Source of the DNA: Chitinibacter fontanus
Lineage (GTDB): Bacteria > Pseudomonadota > Gammaproteobacteria > Burkholderiales > Chitinibacteraceae
Assembly (NCBI RefSeq): GCF_013423785.1
Contig: NZ_CP058952.1
Location: 2,011,665 to 2,075,664, forward strand
DNA length: 64,000 nt
Direction of reading: 5' to 3'
Position 1 is the first letter of the stretch. The number at the start of each line of letters is the position of its first letter. Under the pieces are notes generated by a model. It was not told where the DNA came from, made no database searches, and was given only the letters and a program-made list of their open reading frames with translations. Of this stretch, positions 18,430-26,405 are shown piece after piece. Position numbers and translations under genes: made by a program.

Positions 18430-19481
18430 CCTCGGAAGAGTTTGATCGCAAACTGCCCGACATCAAAAAATGGATGTTGGAAAATAAAGACCCTGAGCCG
18501 ATGACCCTAGCGATTAGGCAGGCGCAGAAAATGGGCTATTCGCAAGGTCAGGCGTTTGCACTACTGTACCGTGGCGAATATTTGATTGATTTGGGCGAGC
18601 AGCCAGCTGCGGCCTTCCGTGATTTTCGAGAAGCAGGCCTGATCGCACGCCAGCTGCGCAATTGGTCCTTATTGGCGCAAACTTTGCATTGGCAGGCACA
18701 AAGCCAGTTATTGCAGGGCGAGTATATGCGCGCACTGGATGTGTGGCTACAGGCGCTGCAAACCGCGATCGAAGCTGAGGATAGTCGGGCATTTATCCGC
18801 GGTTATTCTGGTGTGGCGCAAGTATGTCTGGTGTTTGGTCAGCTTGATGTCTCACTCGAATATCAGCAGCGCGCCTTGGCGCTAGCTGAAAGCGTTGATG
18901 ATGTGGCGCTTAGTACCGATTGTCTGCTGGCGGTGATTGCAACGTGTTACCGCCAACAGTTGTATGCAGAAATGGAAAGTTTGCTTGAGCGCTTGAAGCA
19001 CAAATTAAAAGCGCGTCCACACTTGGAAACTCAGGCTGAATTTCATATCTATTCGGGCTTGATTGACCTTGATCTGGATCGAGTCGATGCCGCGCACGAA
19101 CATTTACAACTGGCTAGAGTTTTGGCGCAGCAATTAGGTGGCTTGTGGTGTCGCTCTTTTGTGGCTTTGATTTTGGGACGCATTTATCTACGGCAGCAAC
19201 GGCTGGATGAAGCGCGCAGATCGCTGGAATTGTGTTTGCAGTTAGGTGAGCAAATTCGTGGCTTTGCAATGGGGCAAGAAGCGCACCAGTTATTAGAAAA
19301 GCTGTGCGTCCAACAAGGTGACTATGAAGGGGCATTAGTGCATTTGGAGTATGCCCACGCCCAGCAACTTAGTTTGTTTCAGCGGCAAGCAGAGCGCAAA
19401 CTCACACGGGTTTTCCAAAAATCTTTAAATCAAATTGAAGTGGCGTTGCGGTTAGAATTAAGCCGAATTCGTTATCGCTAA
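18426..19481 (+). CDS. TPR-repeat protein, GGDEF-less partner of the upstream cyclase
   Basis: The 351-residue cytoplasmic protein consists of tetratricopeptide-like repeats and ends in a charged coiled coil (RKLTRVFQKSLNQIEVALRLELSRI). This matches the layout of the upstream cyclase up to its linker, but there is no catalytic domain. The ATGA overlap with the cyclase stop points to coupled synthesis. A likely reading is that it binds the same partner as, or heterodimerises with, the cyclase, acting as a regulator or decoy. No catalytic motif is seen. Confidence 0.8.
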   Translation: MTSEEFDRKLPDIKKWMLENKDPEPMTLAIRQAQKMGYSQGQAFALLYRGEYLIDLGEQPAAAFRDFREAGLIARQLRNWSLLAQTLHWQAQSQLLQGEYMRALDVWLQALQTAIEAEDSRAFIRGYSGVAQVCLVFGQLDVSLEYQQRALALAESVDDVALSTDCLLAVIATCYRQQLYAEMESLLERLKHKLKARPHLETQAEFHIYSGLIDLDLDRVDAAHEHLQLARVLAQQLGGLWCRSFVALILGRIYLRQQRLDEARRSLELCLQLGEQIRGFAMGQEAHQLLEKLCVQQGDYEGALVHLEYAHAQQLSLFQRQAERKLTRVFQKSLNQIEVALRLELSRIRYR

Positions 19482-19496
19482 TGGTAGGGTAGACAG

Positions 19497-19889
19497 ATGG
19501 ACAAAATTCGCAAAACCGATACCGAGTGGAAGTTACAACTTAGCCACGAAGCCTTTCGAGTGACCCGTCAGGCGGGCACGGAGCGCCCATTTTCGGGCGA
19601 GCTGTATCGCGTGACAGCGGCGGGCGATTATCACTGTATTTGCTGCGACAGCCTGCTGTTTAAATCGGGTACCAAGTTTGATGCGGGCTGCGGCTGGCCG
19701 AGTTTTTGGCAAGAGGCCGAGCCGGGCAGTATCGAGCGCCACCGCGATTTAAGCCACGGCATGATCCGCGAGGAAGTACGCTGCGCTCGTTGCGACGCGC
19801 ATTTGGGGCATGTGTTTCCTGATGGCCCTGAGCCCACAGGCGAGCGCTACTGCATTAACTCAGTGGCGCTCAAGTTTTATCCGGATTAA
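19497..19889 (+). CDS. msrB: Peptide-methionine (R)-S-oxide reductase MsrB
   Basis: Repairs methionine-R-sulfoxide in proteins. The 130-residue stand-alone domain has the zinc cysteines C47/C50 and C96/C99, the signature CGWPSFW at 65-71, GHVFPDGP at 104-111, and catalytic C119 in RYCINS. It lies 15 bp after the TPR gene and may be read from the same transcript. Confidence 0.96.
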   Translation: MDKIRKTDTEWKLQLSHEAFRVTRQAGTERPFSGELYRVTAAGDYHCICCDSLLFKSGTKFDAGCGWPSFWQEAEPGSIERHRDLSHGMIREEVRCARCDAHLGHVFPDGPEPTGERYCINSVALKFYPD

Positions 19890-19913
19890 TGGGTATTGCT
19901 TTGTTGGCCTTGA

Positions 19914-19939
19914 AGGTATTGCCCTGTAGGGGGATACCT
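19914..19939. repeat. Intergenic palindrome of the GGTAT/ATACC type
   Basis: AGGTAT (19914-19919) and ATACCT (19934-19939) flank an inner CCCT-GT-AGGG palindrome, between the convergent msrB and the gene at 19956. It resembles the ATACC-N-GGTAT sites listed elsewhere but in inverted arm order. Confidence 0.5.
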
Positions 19940-19955
19940 ATCTGCCCGGTGGGGT

Positions 19956-20222
19956 CTATTCATAATCTGGCACGCCATGCGCGCTCAGAATATAGTCGAA
20001 TTGGCTAAAATCAACCGCTTGCTCAACAAAAGGTTGCAGCGCTTCCAAGCGAGCTTCATCCAGTAGATAAGAGAGTTTCATCTCTGGATCGGGTTTATCC
20101 TGCTCGGCAGCAAACAGGCTATACAAAAAATCCAGCGGCAGCTCATTGCTCAGTGGCAGCGTTCCGACAAAGCCACCTTCCATGCCTTTTTCCCAGACTT
20201 CCAATACGCGGATAATTTTCAT
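19956..20222 (-). CDS. Small hypothetical protein, 88 residues
   Basis: Not recognised. A short acidic cytoplasmic protein without signal peptide, membrane segment or cysteine motif. It starts MKIIRVLEVWEKG and contains an acidic, helical middle (LLDEARLEALQPFVEQAVDF). It is convergent with msrB and lies downstream of cobS on the same strand. Codon use is ordinary for the window, so it is likely a real gene. Confidence 0.6.
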   Translation of the reverse strand: MKIIRVLEVWEKGMEGGFVGTLPLSNELPLDFLYSLFAAEQDKPDPEMKLSYLLDEARLEALQPFVEQAVDFSQFDYILSAHGVPDYE

Positions 20223-20300
20223 GGTACAGACTCAGTCAAGATAAACCGCGATTATCGCCACAGTAGCCGTGCTACGTCCAGCTGCGTGCGCAGTTAGCGC

Positions 20301-21035
20301 TTACAGACTAGCAGTCAAGGCCAGTAGCAACAGCAGGGCGCTTTCGCTCACTTCAATGCCGGCGCCTAAGCAATCGCCAGTGACGCCGCCCAATTTTTGT
20401 TTTAGCCAATAGCGATAGCCCACAATCACCAGCAATGCGCCGCACAACCAAGGGCTGAGCCAAGCCGAGAGCCCCGTCAGCGCTAGCCACCATAGCCAGC
20501 CCAGACAAGGCGTTTTTTGCCAGCCAAATTGCTCGGCCATGCCGGGCGCGAGTGCAGGCAAGGTTTGCCAACAATAGACGCCGCTACGCGCCCACGCTGG
20601 GATCAACACCAAGGCTGCCCAAGACTGCTGGCGAATGCAGATCATCAGCAGAATCAATTTGAGCGCCAATTGCAAAATCAAGCTTAAGACGCCAAAGCTA
20701 CCTAGATGCGGGTCTTTTAATACCGCCAGAAAACGCGCAGGGTCGCGATGCGCGGCACCGAGTCCATCAGATAAATCGGCTAGCCCATCCAGATGTAAAC
20801 CGCCGGTCACCCAAACCCACAGTAGCAGCGTTAAGATCGCAGCCAGCCATGGCTCGTGCGCTAGCGTGTACGCTGGGATCAGCAACAAGCTGCCGATCAG
20901 CAGGCCAACGGCAGGGAACCAGCCAAGCGATTGCGCCAATAGGCGCGGCTCAAACTGCTTGATTTGCGGGGTCGGCAAACGGGTTAAAAATTGAATGGCC
21001 AGTACCGGCAGACGCCAATCGAACAGAGCACGCAT
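20301..21035 (-). CDS. cobS: Adenosylcobinamide-GDP ribazoletransferase (cobalamin synthase)
   Basis: Joins adenosylcobinamide-GDP and alpha-ribazole (phosphate) in the last steps of B12 assembly, in the inner membrane. The 244-residue product from ATG 21035 has the family start (FLTRLPTP), the aspartate-rich HLDGLADLSDGLGA motif and several membrane helices. The ORF is open further upstream to 21110, but that part overlaps cobC and is unlike the family. The bases at this start read TGATG, a coupled stop/start for a cobC reading frame that is now out of register. Confidence 0.92.
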   Translation of the reverse strand: MRALFDWRLPVLAIQFLTRLPTPQIKQFEPRLLAQSLGWFPAVGLLIGSLLLIPAYTLAHEPWLAAILTLLLWVWVTGGLHLDGLADLSDGLGAAHRDPARFLAVLKDPHLGSFGVLSLILQLALKLILLMICIRQQSWAALVLIPAWARSGVYCWQTLPALAPGMAEQFGWQKTPCLGWLWWLALTGLSAWLSPWLCGALLVIVGYRYWLKQKLGGVTGDCLGAGIEVSESALLLLLALTASL

Positions 21036-21642
21036 CAGTCGGCCGCCAAAGTATTCGATAGCTCCAGCAGCATGGGGGGTAGTGTTCGTCCCACCATAGG
21101 GTAACTGCACCGGCGGTTGAGAGCCAAAACTGCTGGTGGCGCTCGGCAGGCAAATTAAACACTGCCAGCAAAATCACCTTGATGGTGCCCTGATGAGCAA
21201 TCAGCACGCGGTGTTCGGCTTCGCCTTGGGCAAACCAGCCGTCAAGTGCTGCGATTACCCGCTTTTGAAACTCATCCCAACCTTCACCATTGGGTAAAGG
21301 ATGTTGACGTGGATTGCCCTGCCAGTTATCCCAATGGGTATGGTCTTCAGGGGTCCATTCTGCCTTGGGTTTGCCATCGATACATCCCAGGTGTATTTCC
21401 TGGAAGCCATGATCGAGGTGCAGTGGCACTTGTAATTGCTGTGCGCAGTCGAGCGCAAAATCGGCGCAGCGCGCCAGGGTTGAGCTGGCAATGGCATCGA
21501 CCGGCTGCGCCGACAGCATGCGCCAGCGTGTTTGCAGTTGTACTTGTCCCAAGGCCGAGAGTGGCGGATTAGTTTGGCCGAAAACGGCCTCACTCGCGCC
21601 TTGGGCTTCGCCATGTCGTATCAGAGTGAGGCGGCAGGCCAT
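20950..21642 (-). CDS. cobC: Alpha-ribazole phosphatase-like histidine phosphatase, 3' end apparently frameshifted
   Basis: A histidine-phosphatase-family enzyme that removes phosphate from alpha-ribazole 5'-phosphate. R9-H10-G11-E12 carries the catalytic His, and the second His is in LIAHQGTIK. The frame as read runs 86 bp into cobS and ends in about 45 residues unlike the family. One extra C in the C6 run at 21074-21079 would change the ending to ...HYPPMLLELSNTLAAD and place the stop at 21035-21037, overlapping the cobS ATG as TGATG. I therefore think the ancestral gene ended at 21035. The order is cobT-cobC-cobS, with a 2-bp gap after cobT. Confidence 0.82.
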   Translation of the reverse strand: MACRLTLIRHGEAQGASEAVFGQTNPPLSALGQVQLQTRWRMLSAQPVDAIASSTLARCADFALDCAQQLQVPLHLDHGFQEIHLGCIDGKPKAEWTPEDHTHWDNWQGNPRQHPLPNGEGWDEFQKRVIAALDGWFAQGEAEHRVLIAHQGTIKVILLAVFNLPAERHQQFWLSTAGAVTLWWDEHYPPCCWSYRILWRPTDACSVRLASAGTGHSIFNPFADPANQAV

Positions 21643-21644
21643 TG

Positions 21645-22691
21645 TTACACCATTTTAGCGGCGGCGACGCCAGCTTCGGCAAAAGTCGCCATTTCACCAT
21701 GTAGGGCCAGTGCGCTTTGCAGTAGCGGCACGCACAAAGCCGCGCCGCTGGCTTCGCCCAGCCGCAACCCCAAATCTAGCATCGGGGTAAGACCTAGCGC
21801 CGATAGAGCTAAGCGATGGCCTTGTTCTTGCGATACATGGCTGGCCAGCAGCCATTCGGCCACCGCAGGGTTGTCTTTGACTGCAACCAGCGCCGCTGCG
21901 GTGGTGATAAAGCCATCGAGCAGCGCGGGCACGCCCGCTTCAGCGGCTCCGGCATAAAAGCCCGCCAGAGCGGCGATTTCCAAGCCACCCACTTCGCGCA
22001 ACCAATCTTGCGCACTGTGCGCGCCCGCCGCTTGCGCGCGCTGTAGTGCGTCTTGCACGACTTGAATTTTTAACTCTTTGGCTTGGGTATCGATCCCTGT
22101 GCCATGCCCTACAATGTCTGCGGGTTGATACCCTGTTAGCGCGCAAATCAGTGCCGCAGCGGCGGTGGTATTGGCAATGCCCATTTCGCCGCCAATCAGC
22201 AGTGTTTTGCCCGCTTTGGCGGCTTCAAATGCGGTCGCGTGGCCGACTTGCCAAGCTTTGCTGCATTCTGCTTCGCTCATCGCGGCTTGTCGCCGCAAAT
22301 TGGCCGTACCTTTAGCAATCGGCGTGCGATACAGTCGCGCGCTGTTTTGGGCAGGGACTGGATAGTCGGTAGCCACACCCACATCGATTACCGATAGCGA
22401 AATCTGATGCTGTCGTGCGAGTACATTAATGGCCGCGCCACCATTCATAAAATTAATCACCATTTGTGCGGTGACTTCGGCTGGGAACGCCGAGACACCT
22501 TCGGCGGCTACACCATGATCGGCAGCAAAAATAGCCAGCATCGGTTTAAGGCGAGTTGGCGTGGGGGCGGGTAGTCGAGCGGCAAACCAGATGGCGAGGT
22601 CTTCCAGAAAACCTAAACTGCCTGCAGGTTTGGTGAGTTGTGATTGACGTTCGCGAGCAATCTCGGACAACGCTGTTTGTGGGCTTGGCAT
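21645..22691 (-). CDS. cobT: Nicotinate-nucleotide--dimethylbenzimidazole phosphoribosyltransferase
   Basis: Makes alpha-ribazole 5'-phosphate from nicotinate mononucleotide and dimethylbenzimidazole, for the lower ligand of B12. The 348 residues contain the family landmarks: FAADHGV near residue 55, TAQMVINFMNGGAAINVLAR, IGEMGIANTT-type glycine-rich strand (LLIGGEMGIANTTAAA), VGHGTGID, and the late catalytic Glu region (LGLRLGEASGAA). It is first of cobT-cobC-cobS. No cobalamin riboswitch is visible in the 84 bp upstream. Confidence 0.95.
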   Translation of the reverse strand: MPSPQTALSEIARERQSQLTKPAGSLGFLEDLAIWFAARLPAPTPTRLKPMLAIFAADHGVAAEGVSAFPAEVTAQMVINFMNGGAAINVLARQHQISLSVIDVGVATDYPVPAQNSARLYRTPIAKGTANLRRQAAMSEAECSKAWQVGHATAFEAAKAGKTLLIGGEMGIANTTAAAALICALTGYQPADIVGHGTGIDTQAKELKIQVVQDALQRAQAAGAHSAQDWLREVGGLEIAALAGFYAGAAEAGVPALLDGFITTAAALVAVKDNPAVAEWLLASHVSQEQGHRLALSALGLTPMLDLGLRLGEASGAALCVPLLQSALALHGEMATFAEAGVAAAKMV

Positions 22692-22775
22692 GGTCGGTAC
22701 GGGTAGGAAACAATGCCCCGACTTTAGCGGTAAGGACGAAGGAGGGCAAATGGAATTTTGCCGTAATGTGAGCCG

Positions 22776-23372
22776 CTAACTGCTTGGCTGAAATACATGC
22801 ACGCGATCAATGCCTTGTTGCATGGCGCATTGCAGCGCGGTATCGGCAGCCAATAGCAGATCTTCGATTGTTTCGGTTTCGGTTTGCAGGGTTGCTATCC
22901 CGATAGTGACGGACACTGAGATCGTTTCTTTGTGCTGGCTTAGCACAAGTGGATGCTGTTTGACCTTAGCGCGCAGCCGCTCAGCCACCACCAAGGCGCC
23001 GGCTTCATCTGTGTTGGGGAGAATTAATACAATTTCTTCGCCAGAAAAACGCCCTGCCAGATCAAAATCACGTATCGATTCATTGGCAAATTTTGCTAGA
23101 TGCTGAAGTGCTAAGTCGCCAGCGTAGTGGCCAAATTGGTGATTGATTTTGGCACAGTAATCTAGGTCAATAATTAGGGCGGATACCTTTATATTGCTAC
23201 GCTGGGCACGATTTATTTCGTGTTCAGCGAGCGTCATCAAGTGATGGCGGTGATATAACCCAGTGAGTTGATCGGTGAGCCCACTATTGAGTAATTGCAC
23301 GCGTAGTTGTCGAATTTGTTGCCACTGCCAGATAATCGTCAGCAGTAATAGCACGCCAAGAATAATCAACAT
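22776..23372 (-). CDS. Membrane-anchored GGDEF protein with an altered SGEEI active site
   Basis: The 198-residue protein from ATG 23372 has one N-terminal membrane helix (residues 2-16) and a minimal GGDEF domain. TDQLTGLYHR and GHYAGD are present, but the signature is SGEEI (110-114) instead of GGDEF/GGEEF, and the usual DxDHFKxIND reads DLDYCAKINHQ. An RDFD I-site (101-104) is retained. SGEEF cyclases can be active; the I in place of F makes this less certain, so it may be a weak cyclase or a c-di-GMP-binding protein. The ORF is open to 23441, but the upstream part is unlike the family. Confidence 0.8.
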   Translation of the reverse strand: MLIILGVLLLLTIIWQWQQIRQLRVQLLNSGLTDQLTGLYHRHHLMTLAEHEINRAQRSNIKVSALIIDLDYCAKINHQFGHYAGDLALQHLAKFANESIRDFDLAGRFSGEEIVLILPNTDEAGALVVAERLRAKVKQHPLVLSQHKETISVSVTIGIATLQTETETIEDLLLAADTALQCAMQQGIDRVHVFQPSS

Positions 23373-23589
23373 ATTGGACTCGAAATCGGTAGGTCTATCA
23401 TTTATCGTAGCAGGCAGCAGAAAAACTGCTGCCCGTGTCATTGGTTGGCGGCATAATCAATAACCCTAGGTCGATGGTCTTAATATTAGTGGGGCAAGAT
23501 GATTGGGAGATAAAATTCACCGCGCGTGCTTAACCTGATTTTACATGGTGCCTTTTTCGCCCACCTAAATTGCCTGTTAGAATAGCTCA

Positions 23590-24567
23590 ATGAAAAGTAA
23601 ATTATCGATCCGCAACATTCTGATTATCCGCATGTCATCGATGGGGGATGTGATCCATCAATGGCCTGCGATCACTGATTTGGCAAGGGCTTATCCAGAG
23701 GTGGCAATTGATTGGGTGGTGGAAGAGGGTTTTGCCGAGCTTCCCAAGTTGCACCCCGCGGTACGCCGGGTGATCCCAATTGCATTACGGCGTTGGCGCA
23801 AATCTCTCTTGGCTGAATCGACTCAGGCGCAGTGGCGGCACTTTAAAACTGATCTGCGGGCTTGTCGCTACGATTTGATTTTGGATGCACAAGGCTTAAT
23901 CAAAAGTGCCGCCGTTGCCAAACTCACCTGCGGCCCGGTGGCGGGCTTTGATCGGCATTCGATTCGTGAACCCTTGGCCAGTTTGGCTTATGGGCGTAAA
24001 TATGCGGTGAGCAAAACCCTGCATGCGATTGAACGTAATCGCCAATTAAGTGCCGCTGCTTTGGGTTATTCGCTGCAAGGTGATATTGATTACGGGCTAA
24101 GTGTGCCCCAGCTAGCATTAGATTGGCTGCCTGATTCGCCTTACGCCGTTTTCCTTACCGCCACTAGCCGCGCGGATAAAGAATGGCCAGAAGCCAATTG
24201 GATTATTTTAGGTCAGCGAATGCTTGCGATGGGTGTGCGGCCGATTTTCCCTTGGGGGGGCGAGGCTGAGCGAGAGCGGGCGCAGCGCTTGGCTGCCGCA
24301 CTTCCAGCTGCGATTGTTGCCCCCAAATTAAGTCTGACTGCCGCAGCCGCTTTGCTGGCCCAAAGTAAAATAGTCGTTGGGGTGGATACTGGGCTGGTGC
24401 ATCTGGCGGCGGCGGTGGCTGTACCAACAGTGGCTATTTTTTGTGCTTCTGATCCGGCTCTGACTGGGGTTCGCGCCAGCAGCTATGCTGTAAATCTAGG
24501 TCAACGCGGAGCTGCGCCCACGGTCGATGCTGTTTGGCAAGCCGTGCAAGCGGGTTGGCAAAACTAA
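23590..24567 (+). CDS. waaC: Lipopolysaccharide heptosyltransferase I
   Basis: Adds the first L-glycero-D-manno-heptose to Kdo in the LPS inner core. The 325-residue GT9-family protein has the N-terminal ILIIRMSSMGDVIHQWPAI motif, DLILDAQGLIKSA, GFDRHSIREPLASLAY, and the C-terminal nucleotide-sugar site VGVDTGLVHLAAA. It directly abuts waaA (stop followed at once by ATG), so the two core-building enzymes are coupled. Confidence 0.95.
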   Translation: MKSKLSIRNILIIRMSSMGDVIHQWPAITDLARAYPEVAIDWVVEEGFAELPKLHPAVRRVIPIALRRWRKSLLAESTQAQWRHFKTDLRACRYDLILDAQGLIKSAAVAKLTCGPVAGFDRHSIREPLASLAYGRKYAVSKTLHAIERNRQLSAAALGYSLQGDIDYGLSVPQLALDWLPDSPYAVFLTATSRADKEWPEANWIILGQRMLAMGVRPIFPWGGEAERERAQRLAAALPAAIVAPKLSLTAAAALLAQSKIVVGVDTGLVHLAAAVAVPTVAIFCASDPALTGVRASSYAVNLGQRGAAPTVDAVWQAVQAGWQN

Positions 24568-25845
24568 ATGGCTCGCTGGATTTATCGTTTTGCGCTGTGG
24601 TTGGCGTTTCCGCTGATCTGGCTGTATCTGCTCAAACGCGCGCGTAAGCAGCCGGCATATCGGCTGCATTGGGCTGAGCGGCTGGGGTATTATCCGCAAA
24701 ATATTATCAGGAAAGACTTGTGTGTAGATACCCGACCAATTTGGGTGCATGCCGTCTCGGTTGGGGAAATGCGCGCCTCACAGCCAGTGGTGCAGGCATT
24801 ACACCAACGCTACCCTGATGCGCCTATTTTACTTAGTTGCATGACCCCCACAGGGCGTGCGACTGCGCATGAGTTATTTGGCTCGACATCTGGTATCAAT
24901 GCCAGAGTAGTGTTTTTACCCTATGACTATCCTAGCGCCATCGCGCGTTTTCTCGCGGCGTTTCAGCCGCGTCTTGGTTTAATTGTCGATACAGAAATTT
25001 GGCCTAATTGCATCGAGCACTGCCAATGTGCTGGGGTGCCGCTGGTGCTCGCTAATGCCCGTATGTCGCAAAAATCGCTGGCAGGTTACTTAAAGGTGGC
25101 GCCTTTATTTCGCGCAGTGATGCCTAAATTTGCGGCGGTATTGGCGCAATCGGCTGCTGATGCTGAGCGTTTGCAGCAAATGGGCGCTGTTAATGTTCAA
25201 GTAATGGGAAACGTAAAGTTTGACAATCAGCTTGACCCATTGTTGATGGCGCGGGGCCAAGCGTGGAAAAATACGTTGGCGCGCAAAATTATTCTATTGG
25301 CTTCCAGTCGCGATGGTGAAGAGGTCTTGGTGTTGCAGGCGCTGGGCTCACTATCGGCTGATACATTGCTCATTATTGTCCCGCGTCATCCACAGCGCTT
25401 CGATACTGTAGCTGCATTACTCAATGCTCAGGGTTTAGATTATGTCCGTCGCAGCCAATGGGAAGGTGAACCAACCTCTGCACAAGTAATCCTTGGCGAT
25501 AGCATGGGGGAGATGGTTGCCTGGTACAGTGTGGCAGATGTCACCATTATGGGTGGGTCTTTGCTCAAATTTGGCAGCCAAAACCTAATTGAAGCGGCCG
25601 CCTGCGGCTGCCCGGTGATGCTTGGACCTTCCACATTCAACTTTGCGCAGGCGTCTGCTGAAGCAATCGCAGCTGGTGCTGCTTGGCAAGGTGCTGATGC
25701 TGCCTCCGTATGCCAAGAAGCTTTGGCCATACTGGGCGATACTCCGCGGCTGCGCGCTATGGGGCAGGCAGGCATTACATTTAGTCAAGCTCATCGTGGG
25801 GCAACCGAGAAGCTCTTGTCAGCAGTAAAGCAATGGTTGGAGTAA
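24568..25845 (+). CDS. waaA: 3-deoxy-D-manno-octulosonic acid (Kdo) transferase
   Basis: Transfers Kdo from CMP-Kdo to lipid IVA at the inner membrane. The 425-residue protein begins with a membrane anchor (residues 5-22), then HWAERLGYYP with the catalytic Glu region. WVHAVSVGEM, SCMTPTGR, PYDYPSAIARFL and DTEIWPN follow in the N-terminal half, and VMGNVKFD and the GSLLKFGSQNLIEAAACGCPV donor-site block in the C-terminal half. It starts immediately after waaC. Confidence 0.95.
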   Translation: MARWIYRFALWLAFPLIWLYLLKRARKQPAYRLHWAERLGYYPQNIIRKDLCVDTRPIWVHAVSVGEMRASQPVVQALHQRYPDAPILLSCMTPTGRATAHELFGSTSGINARVVFLPYDYPSAIARFLAAFQPRLGLIVDTEIWPNCIEHCQCAGVPLVLANARMSQKSLAGYLKVAPLFRAVMPKFAAVLAQSAADAERLQQMGAVNVQVMGNVKFDNQLDPLLMARGQAWKNTLARKIILLASSRDGEEVLVLQALGSLSADTLLIIVPRHPQRFDTVAALLNAQGLDYVRRSQWEGEPTSAQVILGDSMGEMVAWYSVADVTIMGGSLLKFGSQNLIEAAACGCPVMLGPSTFNFAQASAEAIAAGAAWQGADAASVCQEALAILGDTPRLRAMGQAGITFSQAHRGATEKLLSAVKQWLE

Positions 25846-25869
25846 TGATGGATACTCGCTGCGGCTGAC

Positions 25870-26343
25870 TCATCCTGCTTGGGTTAATTTAGCCAATACA
25901 CCTAATACCTGTTTGAACCCGGTTTCCGCTGTGGGGCCGCATTCTGCAAATACTCGGTCAAGTATCAGGCGCTGAGCCCCAGATAGTGATTCTTCCAGAG
26001 CAATACCCTCGTCGGTAAGTGCTAAGCATTTCACTCGTTTATCAATTTCAGAGGGTGTTGCGCAAATTAGGTTAGCTTCCTGCAGTTGGCGCAGCGGTGC
26101 ATTCAGTGCTTGTTTACTCACTCCTAACTTGGCCAAGAGTTGATTTACCGATAATCCGCCCTGTCGGCCCACGAAATACAAAATTCGATGGTGTACGCGT
26201 GCCAAGCCACGTTGCGCAAGTATCGCATCCGGCTGTGCCGTGAAGCCTTTATAGCCATAGAACAGTAGCTCTAATGCACAATTGAGCTCATATTCAGTAT
26301 GGGGGTGAGATGCTGCTGGCTGATGAGTGGTAAGGTCAATCAT
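25870..26343 (-). CDS. MarR-family transcriptional regulator
   Basis: The 157-residue winged-helix regulator has HRILYFVGRQGGLSVNQLLAKLGVSKQALNAPLRQLQEANLI as helix-turn-helix region, followed by a wing (SEIDKRVKCLALTDEG) typical of MarR proteins. It is transcribed away from the aminotransferase gene, and a perfect palindrome lies between the two starts. Auto-repression and control of the aminotransferase is the natural inference. The ligand is unknown. Confidence 0.9.
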   Translation of the reverse strand: MIDLTTHQPAASHPHTEYELNCALELLFYGYKGFTAQPDAILAQRGLARVHHRILYFVGRQGGLSVNQLLAKLGVSKQALNAPLRQLQEANLICATPSEIDKRVKCLALTDEGIALEESLSGAQRLILDRVFAECGPTAETGFKQVLGVLAKLTQAG

Positions 26344-26368
26344 ATTGACGTATTCCTTTGCTAAGGTA

Positions 26369-26395
26369 ATATAGGTCTATATTGTTGACCTATAT
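26369..26395. promoter_or_regulatory. Operator-like palindrome between the MarR gene and the aminotransferase gene
   Basis: ATATAGGTC (26369-26377) and GACCTATAT (26387-26395) form a perfect 9-bp inverted repeat with a 9-bp spacer. It begins 25 bp upstream of the MarR start and ends 10 bp before the aminotransferase ATG. Arm length and spacing suit a MarR dimer. Confidence 0.75.
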
Positions 26396-26405
26396 GGAGC
26401 AGTCT

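Noticed and set aside
22692..22775. Cobalamin riboswitch upstream of cobT
   Set aside because: The gap is only 84 bp and shows no B12-box-like sequence.
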